Assembly (NCBI RefSeq): GCF_000686805.1
Contig: NZ_JMLP01000011.1
Span: 303,143-367,142 of the forward strand
DNA: 64,000 bases
From: Bacillus sp. UNC41MFS5
Lineage (GTDB): Bacteria; Bacillota; Bacilli; Bacillales_B; DSM-18226
Direction: 5' to 3'
The notes below the pieces were generated by a model that did no database searches, had not been told where the DNA came from, and worked only from the letters and a program-made list of their open reading frames with translations. Shown in pieces: positions 42,614 through 51,994 of this stretch. The position numbers and the translations under genes are program-made. Position 1 is the first letter of the stretch; each line of letters begins with the position of its first letter.

Positions 42614-43575
42614 TATATTTTCAACGCTTGAGCAGATAATTTTTGGCTGAACACATCCGATAAGTAGTCCTCTGCTGTTAAGTACAGCAAACCGTTGCCT
42701 TCGAGTTTTGGCGAGTTTCCTAGAGGAACCGTTCTCTTGATTAATTGGGCATACAGCTCAAACTCGGTTAGATTTCGCTCAAATTTTTTGTTGACCAAAT
42801 CTTTTATTAGGGCAAGTGCACCGGATATATGCGGTGTGGCCATCGAAGTTCCGCTCAAGATTGCATAACTTCCGTTTAAATACGTGGATAAGATTTCTTC
42901 ACCAGGACCTACTAAGTCGACTTCATTATTCGAATTTGAAAATTCAGAAGAACGGCGTTGCAGATTAATGGCTCCGACGCTGATGACTTCATTGTAGCTG
43001 CCAGGATAGGCGAATTCATCTGAAGATTCCTGTCCATCTCCCTCATTACCAGCAGCACAAACGACTAGGATTTGCTTAGCGATTGCGTTTTGAATCGCTT
43101 GATGCAACTCAGGTACATCCTCAGAACCGCCGAGGCTCATCGAGATGATATCCGCCTTTTGTTCAACGGCGTAGTTAATTCCATTTATGATCCAGTCATA
43201 TTGCCCAGATCCATTTTTATCAAGCACCTTTAAAATCAATAAACTTGCTTCAGGGGCAACACCAATGACTCCTGTACCATTTTGGACGGCAGCGATTGTG
43301 CCAGCTACATGGGTCCCATGGCCATTATAGTCAGTGTATACATCAGGTTTTCCATTATCATCATCAGTGAAATTCCGTCCACCGATAATCCGCTCACTCA
43401 AATCAGGATGGTTGACATCGCAGCCTGTGTCCAAGATCGCAACCGTGATTCCCTTACCTTTCGATTTCTCCCAGATTTTTGGAGCTGCAATCAGCTCAAC
43501 CCCTTTTGGCACCTCAGACACCACTTCGACCTCTTCATTCACTTGATACGGAATTAATTGTAATCTTCTCTCCAT
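42613..43575 (-). CDS. isp: Intracellular subtilisin-type serine protease (ISP)
   Basis: 320 residues, no signal peptide. Catalytic triad Asp in AILDTGCDVNHPDL, His in NGHGTHVAGTIAA, Ser in LSGTSMATPHISGAL. The N-terminus ERRLQLIPYQV holds the LIPY segment that in Bacillus ISP blocks the active site until cleaved. ISPs are the main cytoplasmic protease of stationary-phase bacilli. GGAGGG precedes the ATG. Coupled to the downstream nuclease. Confidence 0.9.
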   Translation of the reverse strand: MERRLQLIPYQVNEEVEVVSEVPKGVELIAAPKIWEKSKGKGITVAILDTGCDVNHPDLSERIIGGRNFTDDDNGKPDVYTDYNGHGTHVAGTIAAVQNGTGVIGVAPEASLLILKVLDKNGSGQYDWIINGINYAVEQKADIISMSLGGSEDVPELHQAIQNAIAKQILVVCAAGNEGDGQESSDEFAYPGSYNEVISVGAINLQRRSSEFSNSNNEVDLVGPGEEILSTYLNGSYAILSGTSMATPHISGALALIKDLVNKKFERNLTEFELYAQLIKRTVPLGNSPKLEGNGLLYLTAEDYLSDVFSQKLSAQALKI

Positions 43576-43750
43576 TCGTATCCCTCCTGCCAGAATTAGT
43601 TTTCTGTATATTCTTGGGAGTTACCAATAGTTTAACAATTCAGAATCTATTAAAACAGTTACTTTAGTTGCATTTTTACGAACTAATGTTCCTATTTATA
43701 CTCTCTTAAAGCACAATTATCTGTAATGGAATATATGGTAAGTTTAATTA

Positions 43751-43793
43751 AAAACGACTCTCAGAGATAAATTAGAGAGTCGTTTTTTTGCTA
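43751..43793. terminator. Bidirectional terminator
   Basis: AAAAACGACTCTC, loop, GAGAGTCGTTTTTTT; T-runs on both strands. Ends the YpuA-like transcript on the minus strand. Confidence 0.8.
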
Positions 43794-43822
43794 TAAATAT
43801 ATTTTTATTCCCGTTCGATTTC

Positions 43823-43875
43823 ACATGAGTATCCCCATAGCTAAAGCAAGGGGTTTTACGCTGCTTTTTTTTGAT
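43823..43875. mobile_element. Possible solo IS200/IS605-type end
   Basis: ACATGAGTATCCCCATAGCT then AAAGCAAGGGGTTTTACGC resembles right ends of IS605-family elements (hairpin CCCC...GGGG before the cut site). No transposase gene is nearby. A degenerate relic at best. It is the only notable item in 43576-43894 besides the terminator. Confidence 0.25.
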
Positions 43876-43894
43876 AAAGAAGCCACTGCACACA

Positions 43895-44764
43895 TTAAGC
43901 AAAGAGGACGTCAATCTCATCAAGTAAGCGATTTAAGAAATCTTGCAGCTTTTGTAAAAATGACTGACCTTCTTCAGATTGCAAAGAAGTCGAGATTTTT
44001 TCTGTCATAACACTTATTTGTTCTTTTACTTGGTTCCAGTCAATATCCATAGTCTTCAGTTTGTTGAAGAAGTCTACTAACATATCTAACTCTGCATCTG
44101 TTAAAGTAATCCCAAGCTCCGTGGCAACTTGTTCAATTAATGTACGCAAGTCAGCTTCTGTTTTGGGTTCATTCTTGGCGATTTCATCCTTAACTTTTCC
44201 CATGAGAGCAGCAGCATTGTCCGCTCCAATGGAGTCCCCGAGCTGTGCGGTTTTCACCATTTCTTCATTCGCCACTTTTTTGATTTCTTCAGGGATTTCT
44301 TCATTAGTTGTCGTTTCATAAGCTTTCATAATTCCCGTTAAAGCCGCTGTACCTGTAACAGAAAATGGAGCGGCAATCTGAATGGTTGCATCCTTTACAC
44401 CCGCTGTAGTCAAGGCATTTGTATACATTTCATCCGTAACCCATGTAATATTGTTCGTTTGAACCTCTAACCCAGAATCTTTGGCACCGGTTGTGATGCT
44501 CGCTGATGAAATAGCAATGGAACCAATTTGTGCCTTAGGTATAGACTCCCCTAAATAATCATGCTCTTCTTTATTGGATACGGTAATAATTTGTGCGTTT
44601 TCCGGTGCTGCTAACTCTGCTAGCATTTCATTTTTTTGCTGTTTGGTTAGGTCTTCTCCTAATGTAACAATGACATCTCCTTCTGCTACGTCTGCAAAGC
44701 TAACAGATGGAACAGAGAAAAGCATCGTCATCGCAAGAAACATTGCTTGAAATTTTCGTTTCAA
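43895..44764 (-). CDS. ypuA: DUF1002 secreted protein (YpuA family)
   Basis: 289 residues. Signal peptide ends at SFA-DV (residue about 24). Then GDVIVTLGEDLTKQQKNEML and YLGESIPKAQIGSIAISSAS, the DUF1002 hallmark, and a helical C-terminal half (LGITLTDAELDMLVDFFNKL). Function unknown; B. subtilis ypuA responds to cell-envelope stress. AAAGGAGG precedes the ATG. Confidence 0.87.
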   Translation of the reverse strand: MKRKFQAMFLAMTMLFSVPSVSFADVAEGDVIVTLGEDLTKQQKNEMLAELAAPENAQIITVSNKEEHDYLGESIPKAQIGSIAISSASITTGAKDSGLEVQTNNITWVTDEMYTNALTTAGVKDATIQIAAPFSVTGTAALTGIMKAYETTTNEEIPEEIKKVANEEMVKTAQLGDSIGADNAAALMGKVKDEIAKNEPKTEADLRTLIEQVATELGITLTDAELDMLVDFFNKLKTMDIDWNQVKEQISVMTEKISTSLQSEEGQSFLQKLQDFLNRLLDEIDVLFA

Positions 44765-45108
44765 AAAAAAAACCTCCTTTTATACATTCAACCATTCCAT
44801 ATAAGAATGGGTAATGTTTTGCCACTTATATTTAATATCCAAAAAAATACTTTCTGAAAAAGTGGCTTTGCATCATCTTAACATAGAGGTTTGGGATTAC
44901 ATTTAAAGAATGGGTAACATTCTTGCTAATTATATTAAGATTCTTACATGAGGGATAAAAATGTTACAAACCATTACAGTAAACCTCAAAAATCCAAATT
45001 CCAATAGAACTGAATTCCGTTATCCATCTTAAGTAATCATTAAAAGAACTTTAAGCATGACAAAAAGGCTTCACTAAGTGCGAAGCCTTTTTGTTAGCAG
45101 AGTGAATG
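44765..45108. other. Upstream region of ypuA with repeated motif
   Basis: 344 bases. AAGAATGGGTAA occurs twice, at 44803-44814 and 44906-44917; the second is part of AAGAAT-N7-ATTCTT. GCCACTT/AAGTGGC (44821, 44860) forms a wide inverted repeat. Probably promoter and operator of ypuA. A terminator lies at the right end. Confidence 0.45.
45060..45093 (-). terminator. Rho-independent terminator of the lysine permease
   Basis: ACAAAAAGGCTTC, loop, GAAGCCTTTTTGT; works toward the minus strand just after the permease stop. Confidence 0.8.
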
Positions 45109-46632
45109 TTAATCAATTGTCTGATCGAAATTAGATATTGACTTCTCTTCAAAAGAACATTCCTTTAGTGGAACGACCTTCGATTTATGAACGAGTTTAT
45201 ACCCGAGCCATAATGCCAAAAAGATTGGTAAACCAATATAAGACACGGCTAATCCATACCAATCAATCTCACTAGTTAAAAAAGCTTGATAATTTTGGCC
45301 GAAAATGACAATGACACACATCGCAAAAGCGAGAATTGGGCCGAGCGGGAACCATTTCGCTTTAAATTTCAAATCGTTCAAGTCCCTGCCCTGGGCCGTA
45401 TATGCTTTTCTAAAACGGTAGTGGCTGACTGCAATTCCAAGCCAGGCAATAAATCCAGTTAAGCCTGACGCATTTAATAACCATGTATACACTTGATCTC
45501 CAAAAATGGACGCTAAAAAGGCCAAGCCTCCGATTATCGTTGTGATGACCAGGGCATTCATCGGAATCCCGCGATTATTTATATTTTGTAAAAATTTAGG
45601 CGCCTGTCCGTCCTTTGCCATGGACCATAGCATGCGTGTCGATGCATATAATCCGGAACTCCCAGCAGATAAGACCGATGTCAAAATGACTGCGTTCATC
45701 ACAGATGCCGCAAATGCAATGCCCACATTCTTAAATACAAGGGTAAAAGGGCTGATAGCGATGTTGTCGACATCCCTGCCTAACAGATCAGGACTTGTAT
45801 AAGGAATAATAAGGCCAATGACTGCAATGGCAACGATATAGAATAGAAGAATACGCCAAAATACTTGTCGAATCGCCTTTGGTACGTTTTTCTCCGGCTC
45901 TTCACTTTCTCCTGCAGCAATCCCCACAAGTTCCGTTCCTTGAAAGGAAAAACCTGCAATGAGAAAAATACTTAAAATGGACAAAGGGCCGCCATGAACC
46001 GGAGCATCTCCTAAATTAAAGTTTTTAAACCCGATAAACTGACCACCCAGAATACCGAAAATGGTGAGCAAACCGACTCCAATGAAAACAATGACGGTCA
46101 CTACTTTTATTAAGGAGAACCAATACTCTGATTCCCCGTAACTTTTAACCGACAATGCATTCAATAAAAAGATCAGTCCTAAAAACAGTGCACTCCACAC
46201 GATGCTCGGTACATCCGGAAACCAGAACTTCATAATAATAGCGGATGCAGCGATTTCAACCGCCAGTGTAACCGCCCAGTTGAACCAATAATTCCAACCA
46301 AGTGCAAAACCAAAGGCCGGATCGACAAAACGGCTGCCATAGGTTGCAAACGATCCCGAAATCGGCATTAAGGTAGCCATTTCTCCGAGACTTGTCATCA
46401 AAAAGTAGACCATGATGCCGATCGCTCCATAAGCGATTAGCGCTCCACCAGGACCAGCTGTTTGAATGGACGCCCCTGTCGCTAAAAATAACCCTGTCCC
46501 GATTGACCCTCCAATAGCAATCATCGTCATGTGACGTGCCTTTAGTTTGCGTTGAATATGCCCTGTACTTTCTTCCTTATTCTGATATTTCTGATTATTT
46601 TGGTCATTATTATAGCTTTTGATTGCTCCCAT
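45109..46632 (-). CDS. Amino acid permease (APC family), LysP-like
   Basis: 507 residues, 12 helices. RKLKARHMTMIAIGGSIGTG and LATGASIQTAGPGGALIAYG are the amino acid-polyamine permease entry motif; NYWFNWAVTLAVEIAASAII resembles lysine-specific permeases. It ends the lysine catabolic gene run, 87 bases after yokU with a hairpin between, so lysine uptake is the likely role. Confidence 0.85.
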   Translation of the reverse strand: MGAIKSYNNDQNNQKYQNKEESTGHIQRKLKARHMTMIAIGGSIGTGLFLATGASIQTAGPGGALIAYGAIGIMVYFLMTSLGEMATLMPISGSFATYGSRFVDPAFGFALGWNYWFNWAVTLAVEIAASAIIMKFWFPDVPSIVWSALFLGLIFLLNALSVKSYGESEYWFSLIKVVTVIVFIGVGLLTIFGILGGQFIGFKNFNLGDAPVHGGPLSILSIFLIAGFSFQGTELVGIAAGESEEPEKNVPKAIRQVFWRILLFYIVAIAVIGLIIPYTSPDLLGRDVDNIAISPFTLVFKNVGIAFAASVMNAVILTSVLSAGSSGLYASTRMLWSMAKDGQAPKFLQNINNRGIPMNALVITTIIGGLAFLASIFGDQVYTWLLNASGLTGFIAWLGIAVSHYRFRKAYTAQGRDLNDLKFKAKWFPLGPILAFAMCVIVIFGQNYQAFLTSEIDWYGLAVSYIGLPIFLALWLGYKLVHKSKVVPLKECSFEEKSISNFDQTID

Positions 46633-46677
46633 TCTTGTCCTCCTTCATTTTTGAACTTATAAGCATCTGATAAAATT

Positions 46678-46710
46678 CATCTCCCGCTTACTATTGATAA
46701 ACGGGAGATG
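46678..46710 (-). terminator. Hairpin between yokU and the permease
   Basis: On the minus strand CATCTCCCG, loop, CGGGAGATG followed by AATTTTATC. A partial terminator or operon attenuator. Confidence 0.55.
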
Positions 46711-46719
46711 GCTTGCTAA

Positions 46720-46998
46720 TTATTTCGAAAAATCAAAGTAGTTTCGCTTCAATAAGCGTGGAGCTGCCATAAGTGTTTCATACGTCATACTTTTTGCGAG
46801 CTTTGAGCAATCAATTAAAAATAGATGATCCTCAATTTCTTTCACTGTTTGATCTGTTTGATAGGTCATACCGCATTCCAAGCAATGAATGGATGGTGTG
46901 TCCTGAATTTCGATTGCATTTGTTCCATCTGGAAGTTCCCAATACACTGTGTTGCTTGTTTCACGTGCTGTGTCGGATTCGCACCATTGACAAATCAA
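46720..46998 (-). CDS. yokU: YokU-family zinc-finger-like protein
   Basis: 92 residues. Two Cys pairs, CQWCESD at the N-terminus and HCLECGMTY near residue 38, form a zinc ribbon of the MqsA/YgiT type. B. subtilis YokU lies beside kamA, as here (2-base gap to kamA). Role unknown; perhaps regulatory for lysine aminomutase. Confidence 0.85.
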   Translation of the reverse strand: MICQWCESDTARETSNTVYWELPDGTNAIEIQDTPSIHCLECGMTYQTDQTVKEIEDHLFLIDCSKLAKSMTYETLMAAPRLLKRNYFDFSK

Positions 46999-47000
46999 AA

Positions 47001-48410
47001 TTATTCCTCCTTTGCTCCCACTGTTTCATATTTCTTCATTTGTGATTGGAATTTTTTCTCTTTTAACTCGTCACGTTTGTCACGTTTATCTTTTAATGAA
47101 CTATGCTCATTGTTTTCGTTATACGTTTTGCGGCGATCTAACCGTTTTAATCCTTCAGGTGTAAGGTTAAATTTCGTATCATCAATAATCGATAGAACAC
47201 CATTACTTTCAAACTTTTCAAACACTTCAGGATATACCTTTTTGTAGTAATCCTCTGCACTGCCTGACTGATAATTTGTTGGTTCTGGATAAGATGTAAT
47301 GACACCTTCAAAGTTACGTAATACGACTTTATTAGCACTTTGAGAAATGATATAGTTCGGCTGCAATGGAATTTTGCCTCCTCCACCCGGGGCATCAACA
47401 ATAAATGTCGGAACGGCATAACCCGATGTATGGCCGCGAAGTCCTTCCATAATTTCCAATCCTTTGCTGATTGGTGCACGGAAATGGCCAATCCCTTCTG
47501 ATAAATCACATTGGTAAATATAATATGGACGAACGCGAATTTTAACAAGGTCATGCATAAGCTGTTTCATGATCGGTACACTGTCGTTAATACCTGCTAA
47601 AATAACCGCCTGGTTACCAACAGGTACACCAACATTTGCAAGCATTTCACATGCACGCTTCGATTCTTCCGTAATTTCAATAGATGTATTAAAATGTGTA
47701 TTCAACCAAACTGGATGATACTTTTTCAAGATATTACAAAGATTTTCGGTAATACGCTGTGGGAATACGACAGGTGCTCTTGTACCGATACGAATAATTT
47801 CTACATGCGGAATCTCACGTAAATTCTTTAAAATATATTCTAAAATATTGTCATTAATAAGGAGCCCGTCTCCTCCGGAAATTAACACATCTCGGATCTG
47901 TGGGTTCGATGCGATATAATTAATTGCTGTGTCTAACTGTTTCTTTGGTACGCCCATTCCGATTTGTCCGGAGAAGCGCCTTCTCGTGCAGTAACGGCAG
48001 TACATAGAGCATTGGTTTGTAACTAAAAACAACACGCGATCCGGATAACGATGGGTTAACCCAGGTACGGGTGAATCTTCATCTTCGTGAAGGGGATCTT
48101 CTAAGTCATATCTTGTTTTATGCAATTCCGCAGAAATCGGAACAGACTGCATTCGAACCGGACATCTTGAATCATCGGGATCCATAAGCCATGCATAATA
48201 TGGCGTGATGTTTAATGGGATTGTTTTTGTTGAGATTAAAACCCCTTCTTCTTCCTCTGGTGTTAAGTTAACTACTTTCTTTAAGTCTTCTAAATTTTTA
48301 ATAGTATTCGTCAATTGCCAAACCCAATCGTTCCATTGCTCATCCGTTACATCCTTCCAAAGCTCGATTTCTTTCCAATGTCTTTTCGGTTTGAATAAAG
48401 TGTTTCTCAT
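47001..48410 (-). CDS. kamA: L-lysine 2,3-aminomutase
   Basis: 469 residues. Radical SAM motif CSMYCRYCTRR near residue 140 (CxxxCxxC for the 4Fe-4S cluster), PLP site region further on, and TPYYAWLMDPDDSRCPVRMQ typical of KamA. It makes L-beta-lysine from L-lysine with SAM and PLP. B. subtilis yodO counterpart. The rest of the operon supplies enzymes for degrading the beta-lysine. GGGGG lies about 8 bases before the ATG. Confidence 0.95.
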   Translation of the reverse strand: MRNTLFKPKRHWKEIELWKDVTDEQWNDWVWQLTNTIKNLEDLKKVVNLTPEEEEGVLISTKTIPLNITPYYAWLMDPDDSRCPVRMQSVPISAELHKTRYDLEDPLHEDEDSPVPGLTHRYPDRVLFLVTNQCSMYCRYCTRRRFSGQIGMGVPKKQLDTAINYIASNPQIRDVLISGGDGLLINDNILEYILKNLREIPHVEIIRIGTRAPVVFPQRITENLCNILKKYHPVWLNTHFNTSIEITEESKRACEMLANVGVPVGNQAVILAGINDSVPIMKQLMHDLVKIRVRPYYIYQCDLSEGIGHFRAPISKGLEIMEGLRGHTSGYAVPTFIVDAPGGGGKIPLQPNYIISQSANKVVLRNFEGVITSYPEPTNYQSGSAEDYYKKVYPEVFEKFESNGVLSIIDDTKFNLTPEGLKRLDRRKTYNENNEHSSLKDKRDKRDELKEKKFQSQMKKYETVGAKEE

Positions 48411-48469
48411 TATTAAATTCCCCCTAAATTGGTTGATTTTTTATGAACCTTTAATGAATTCTCTGTTTA

Positions 48470-48949
48470 TTAAGAAATGGAGTATTCCATATAATAGCGA
48501 TTTTCCCCTTCACCAAATTCATCGAATCTCGTCTCTTTTATAGCAAATCCCATTTTTTCATATAGCTTAACAGCTGACTTATTTTCAACGTTGACCGTTA
48601 AGCATATTTTTTGAAATCCATCTTGCTTCAAAATCGAATAAATATCATCAAGGAATAATTTTCCGATGCCTTTCCCTTGCTGGTCGGAGCGGACATAAAA
48701 CCCAAAAATGTAGGCTTTATGAATATCATTGTAAGCTCTCATCACTTCGCAAATCGCAATCGGCCTTGGATCATTTTGCTGCCGGTATTGAATGAGTTTC
48801 CCGTAGCGTGTAAGCGGAACAAGGGCTTGTTCATCTACTGCTCCTAATCCCGGAAACGCATCTCGCTCAAGTTCCATCATCATATTTAGCTGTTCTGGAT
48901 TCAATGAAGCTGGTACTTCGACATAATAGGTTTGGTTTAATGTGTCCAC
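48470..48949 (-). CDS. GNAT N-acetyltransferase, beta-lysine operon
   Basis: 159 residues. GNAT acetyl-CoA loop RSDQQGKGIGKLFLDDIY and C-terminal NVENKSAVKLYEKMGFAI. It overlaps the M81 gene by 13 bases and precedes kamA. In the yod operon YodP/AblB acetylates beta-lysine; this protein sits in the same position but is shorter, so acetylation of beta-lysine or an intermediate is an inference. Confidence 0.8.
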   Translation of the reverse strand: MDTLNQTYYVEVPASLNPEQLNMMMELERDAFPGLGAVDEQALVPLTRYGKLIQYRQQNDPRPIAICEVMRAYNDIHKAYIFGFYVRSDQQGKGIGKLFLDDIYSILKQDGFQKICLTVNVENKSAVKLYEKMGFAIKETRFDEFGEGENRYYMEYSIS

Positions 48950-50457
48950 TTTTCTGTCCCCCTCCGTTTTACTTCATATTGAATATCATCGAGCGGCCAA
49001 ATTGGCATAGGAATATTACGATACGTAAAAGTGGTTAAACGATTGGATGCAACACCAGGTGCATCCACATAAATGATCCTGCCAACAATCGGCTCAAACG
49101 CTGCCCGGAAATGATTTTTAGCCTTTAGCCCAAGAATTCTTTTCGTGGCTGGCTCAAGACCAATATGACGAAACATTTCCGGATCATTCGCTGACATCGG
49201 TCTTCCAATAAGGAGGATATCCATCTTGCCAACGCGAATGTGTGCCGCTCCCTTTAAATCGACTCTTAAATGCTGGTTGAACGGTCCAGAATTGTGAAAT
49301 ACACCGTCTGATAAGGCCACTACCGTTGCTTCAACCTGAACGGGCTCCCCAAATTCTGGTAATACTTTCCCACCGAGGGACAACGATATCTTGTTTCCGA
49401 CTCCTGCATTAAGGCAAGCATCAATGGATTCTGGATCGTAGAGTCCTCCAAACAGCGTGTCAGGAATGTTCATCTTCACCATCTCCCGAAGCAGTTCTGT
49501 TGTATCCCCGCTCCCGCAGCTTAGAGGATTATCCGAGATGTCCGCCAGCACGACCGGTTTGTCGTCTTCAATCGACATGGCCAAAGCGAGCCCTTCTTTT
49601 ACACCGGGCAAATCCATGATAAATCCTTCTCTTACGCTCCAGAACAAGGAAGCTAACTTTTGGGCGGTCTCTTTTCCTTTTTGCGGATCGAGTGAAACAA
49701 CAAGTACACTTGCACCGACCATGGGAATATCCGAGTAAGGAAAGCCGCCAAATACGGACACATGATAAATACCTGTTTCCTCTTCGGCTTGTTTCGCCCA
49801 CTCTATCATTTTGTGCATCGGCCCTTCTGCCGTTCTCATATTGATAGAGGGAGGCATCATCGGCAATTTTTCAAAAGAAGCGTAGTAAGTCACACCTACC
49901 TTTAATTGATTTAACAAAGCGATTGCCGCATGAATGCCTTGTTCGTACATATCAATATGCGGATATGTCTTAAATCCAAAATGAAGTGGTGTGTAATCAA
50001 TCATTTTTCCGCTTAAATTGGCGTGCATGTCCAGGGTCGTTGCGATTGGAACATTCGGTCCGATAAGGTCACGAATTTTTCCCAGTAAATGCTCTTCCGG
50101 ATCAAAGAGGTGCTCCACCACCATCGCTCCATGCAGTGCAAGCAATAATCCGTCCAGCCTTCCCGCCTGCTGGATGGACTCTAGCATTTGTTTTTCGATG
50201 ATGGAGTACGCCTCCGTTGACACTACGCCTGATGGGACCGCTGCCGCACAAAGCAGCGGTACGATTTCTACGTCCTCGTCCTGTTTCAATACATCCAGAA
50301 ACCCGCCCACTTCTGTTTTCGTTCCTGTATAGGCATCATAAATTTCATCGCCGATAAAGTAGCCTTCATTTCGAAACTGTTCGATTTCAGTTTTCATCGG
50401 GCTGAAACTGTGGGATTCATGGTAAAAGAATGCAATACCAATACGATGTTTTCTCAT
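48937..50457 (-). CDS. M81-family (MlrC-like) hydrolase
   Basis: 506 residues. RIGIAFFYHESHSFSPMKTE at the N-terminus (metal His), then LDGLLLALHGAMVVEHLFDP, TTLDMHANLSGKM and an MlrC C-terminal domain from about 300 (LADISDNPLSCGSGDTTELL). MlrC cleaves a linear microcystin peptide; other members are amidases of unknown substrate. In this operon it takes the place of yodQ (an M20 deacetylase in B. subtilis), so it may remove an acyl group from an acylated amino acid intermediate. AAGGTGGG precedes the ATG. Confidence 0.82.
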   Translation of the reverse strand: MRKHRIGIAFFYHESHSFSPMKTEIEQFRNEGYFIGDEIYDAYTGTKTEVGGFLDVLKQDEDVEIVPLLCAAAVPSGVVSTEAYSIIEKQMLESIQQAGRLDGLLLALHGAMVVEHLFDPEEHLLGKIRDLIGPNVPIATTLDMHANLSGKMIDYTPLHFGFKTYPHIDMYEQGIHAAIALLNQLKVGVTYYASFEKLPMMPPSINMRTAEGPMHKMIEWAKQAEEETGIYHVSVFGGFPYSDIPMVGASVLVVSLDPQKGKETAQKLASLFWSVREGFIMDLPGVKEGLALAMSIEDDKPVVLADISDNPLSCGSGDTTELLREMVKMNIPDTLFGGLYDPESIDACLNAGVGNKISLSLGGKVLPEFGEPVQVEATVVALSDGVFHNSGPFNQHLRVDLKGAAHIRVGKMDILLIGRPMSANDPEMFRHIGLEPATKRILGLKAKNHFRAAFEPIVGRIIYVDAPGVASNRLTTFTYRNIPMPIWPLDDIQYEVKRRGTEKWTH

Positions 50458-50491
50458 GTTTTCCCACCTTATAATAGATATGGTCTGTTGA

Positions 50492-51952
50492 TTAATAGTT
50501 CGTATAAATGGATTTCCACTCAGTCATGACATCAAATGCATGATGGGAAACTTCACGGTGACCGTTTCCGGACATCTTCATACCCCCAAACGCCACTCCC
50601 ATCTCGGCATTGGACGTTCCGTTATTAATATAGACAAGACCGCTTACTGCTTCCTTTGCAGCACGGTTTGCATAATGAAGGCTCTCTGTATAAATGGAAG
50701 TCGATAGCCCATAAATCGTCCCGTTATTTACCTCCATGGCTTCCTCATATGAATCTACTTCAATGATGGCAAGAACTGGACCAAATATTTCTTCCTGCGC
50801 AATGGTATCATTCGGTTTCACATTCTCAATGATGGTCGGCTCATAATAATAGCCGCCCAATTCTTTGACACGCTGCCCGCCTGACACAATTCTTCCACCT
50901 TCTTCAATCGCTGTTTTTACATATTTTTCGACTGTATGAAGCTGGTCTTCATTTACGAGAGGGCCCACTTGTTTCCCTTCCTCAAGTCCATTTCCTATTT
51001 TCATAGACTTTGTTAAATCTACTACTTTTTGAACGAGCCGTTCCTTAACTGGACGCTCGACGATTACTCGGCTTGCCGCTGTACAGCGCTGACCAGTTGT
51101 TGTAAACGCTGACTTTACGATTCCTTCTGCCGCCTTGTCCAAGTCCGCATCCTTCATGACGATCACGGCATTTTTTCCGCCCAATTCCAATGAGATACGT
51201 TTTAACGTTTTACTGCTCATTTCAGCCAGCTTTTGTCCGACTTCTGTTGAGCCTGTAAATGAAATGATTTTTACATCCGAATGCTCTGCAAGTGTTTGAC
51301 CGACTGTTCTTCCTGAACCGGTAATTAAGTTCACGACTCCTGCTGGCAATCCTGCTTCATCTAACACTTCCACAAAAATCTTTGCCGATAGCGCAACCTC
51401 AGAAGCCGGCTTCCAAACGACTGTATTACCAGCAATCAGAGCTGAAAAGATTTTGTAGGAAGCAAGTGCAACTGGGAAGTTCCAAGGGGTAATGCACGCC
51501 GCAACTCCAAGAGGTTCACGAACCATTCTTACATTTCGGTCTGGGAAGCCGGCAGGGACCGTTTCTCCAAAGAGGCGTCGTCCCTCGCCTGCCATATATT
51601 GAGCAGTCGCGATGACCACTCCCACTTCGCCTAAAGACTCAGGCAGCACTTTGCCCATCTCCATGGTCATCACACGAGCAAGTTCCTGTTTTCGTATTTC
51701 AAACAAATGGGCTGCTTTCATTAAATAAGCCGCTCGTTCTGGAATGGGAGTGTTCTTCCATTGTGAATACGCTTCATTCGCTTTTGTGACAGCCTCATCC
51801 ACTTGCTCCGTTGTGGCGGCCGCACATATGCCGACAAGTTCCCCCGTTGCCGGATTGATGCTTTCAAAATAGGGCTGATCGGGGGCACTTACCCATTTTC
51901 CATTGATATAAAGATCTCCCTGAAGAATATCTGTTTTGATTTGACCAGACAT
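50492..51952 (-). CDS. gabD: Succinate-semialdehyde dehydrogenase (GabD-like)
   Basis: 486 residues. Catalytic Cys in TTGQRCTAASRV, Glu in SLELGGKNAVIV, NAD loop ITPWNFPVALASYKIF. Class and length fit GabD or a 5-carbon semialdehyde dehydrogenase. The GabT-like gene is directly upstream, so oxidation of succinate semialdehyde to succinate is likely. AAAAAAGGAGG lies before the ATG. Confidence 0.82.
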   Translation of the reverse strand: MSGQIKTDILQGDLYINGKWVSAPDQPYFESINPATGELVGICAAATTEQVDEAVTKANEAYSQWKNTPIPERAAYLMKAAHLFEIRKQELARVMTMEMGKVLPESLGEVGVVIATAQYMAGEGRRLFGETVPAGFPDRNVRMVREPLGVAACITPWNFPVALASYKIFSALIAGNTVVWKPASEVALSAKIFVEVLDEAGLPAGVVNLITGSGRTVGQTLAEHSDVKIISFTGSTEVGQKLAEMSSKTLKRISLELGGKNAVIVMKDADLDKAAEGIVKSAFTTTGQRCTAASRVIVERPVKERLVQKVVDLTKSMKIGNGLEEGKQVGPLVNEDQLHTVEKYVKTAIEEGGRIVSGGQRVKELGGYYYEPTIIENVKPNDTIAQEEIFGPVLAIIEVDSYEEAMEVNNGTIYGLSTSIYTESLHYANRAAKEAVSGLVYINNGTSNAEMGVAFGGMKMSGNGHREVSHHAFDVMTEWKSIYTNY

Positions 51953-51994
51953 ATACTTGACCTCCTTTTTGGTGGTATTCCGAGGAAAAGAAAA

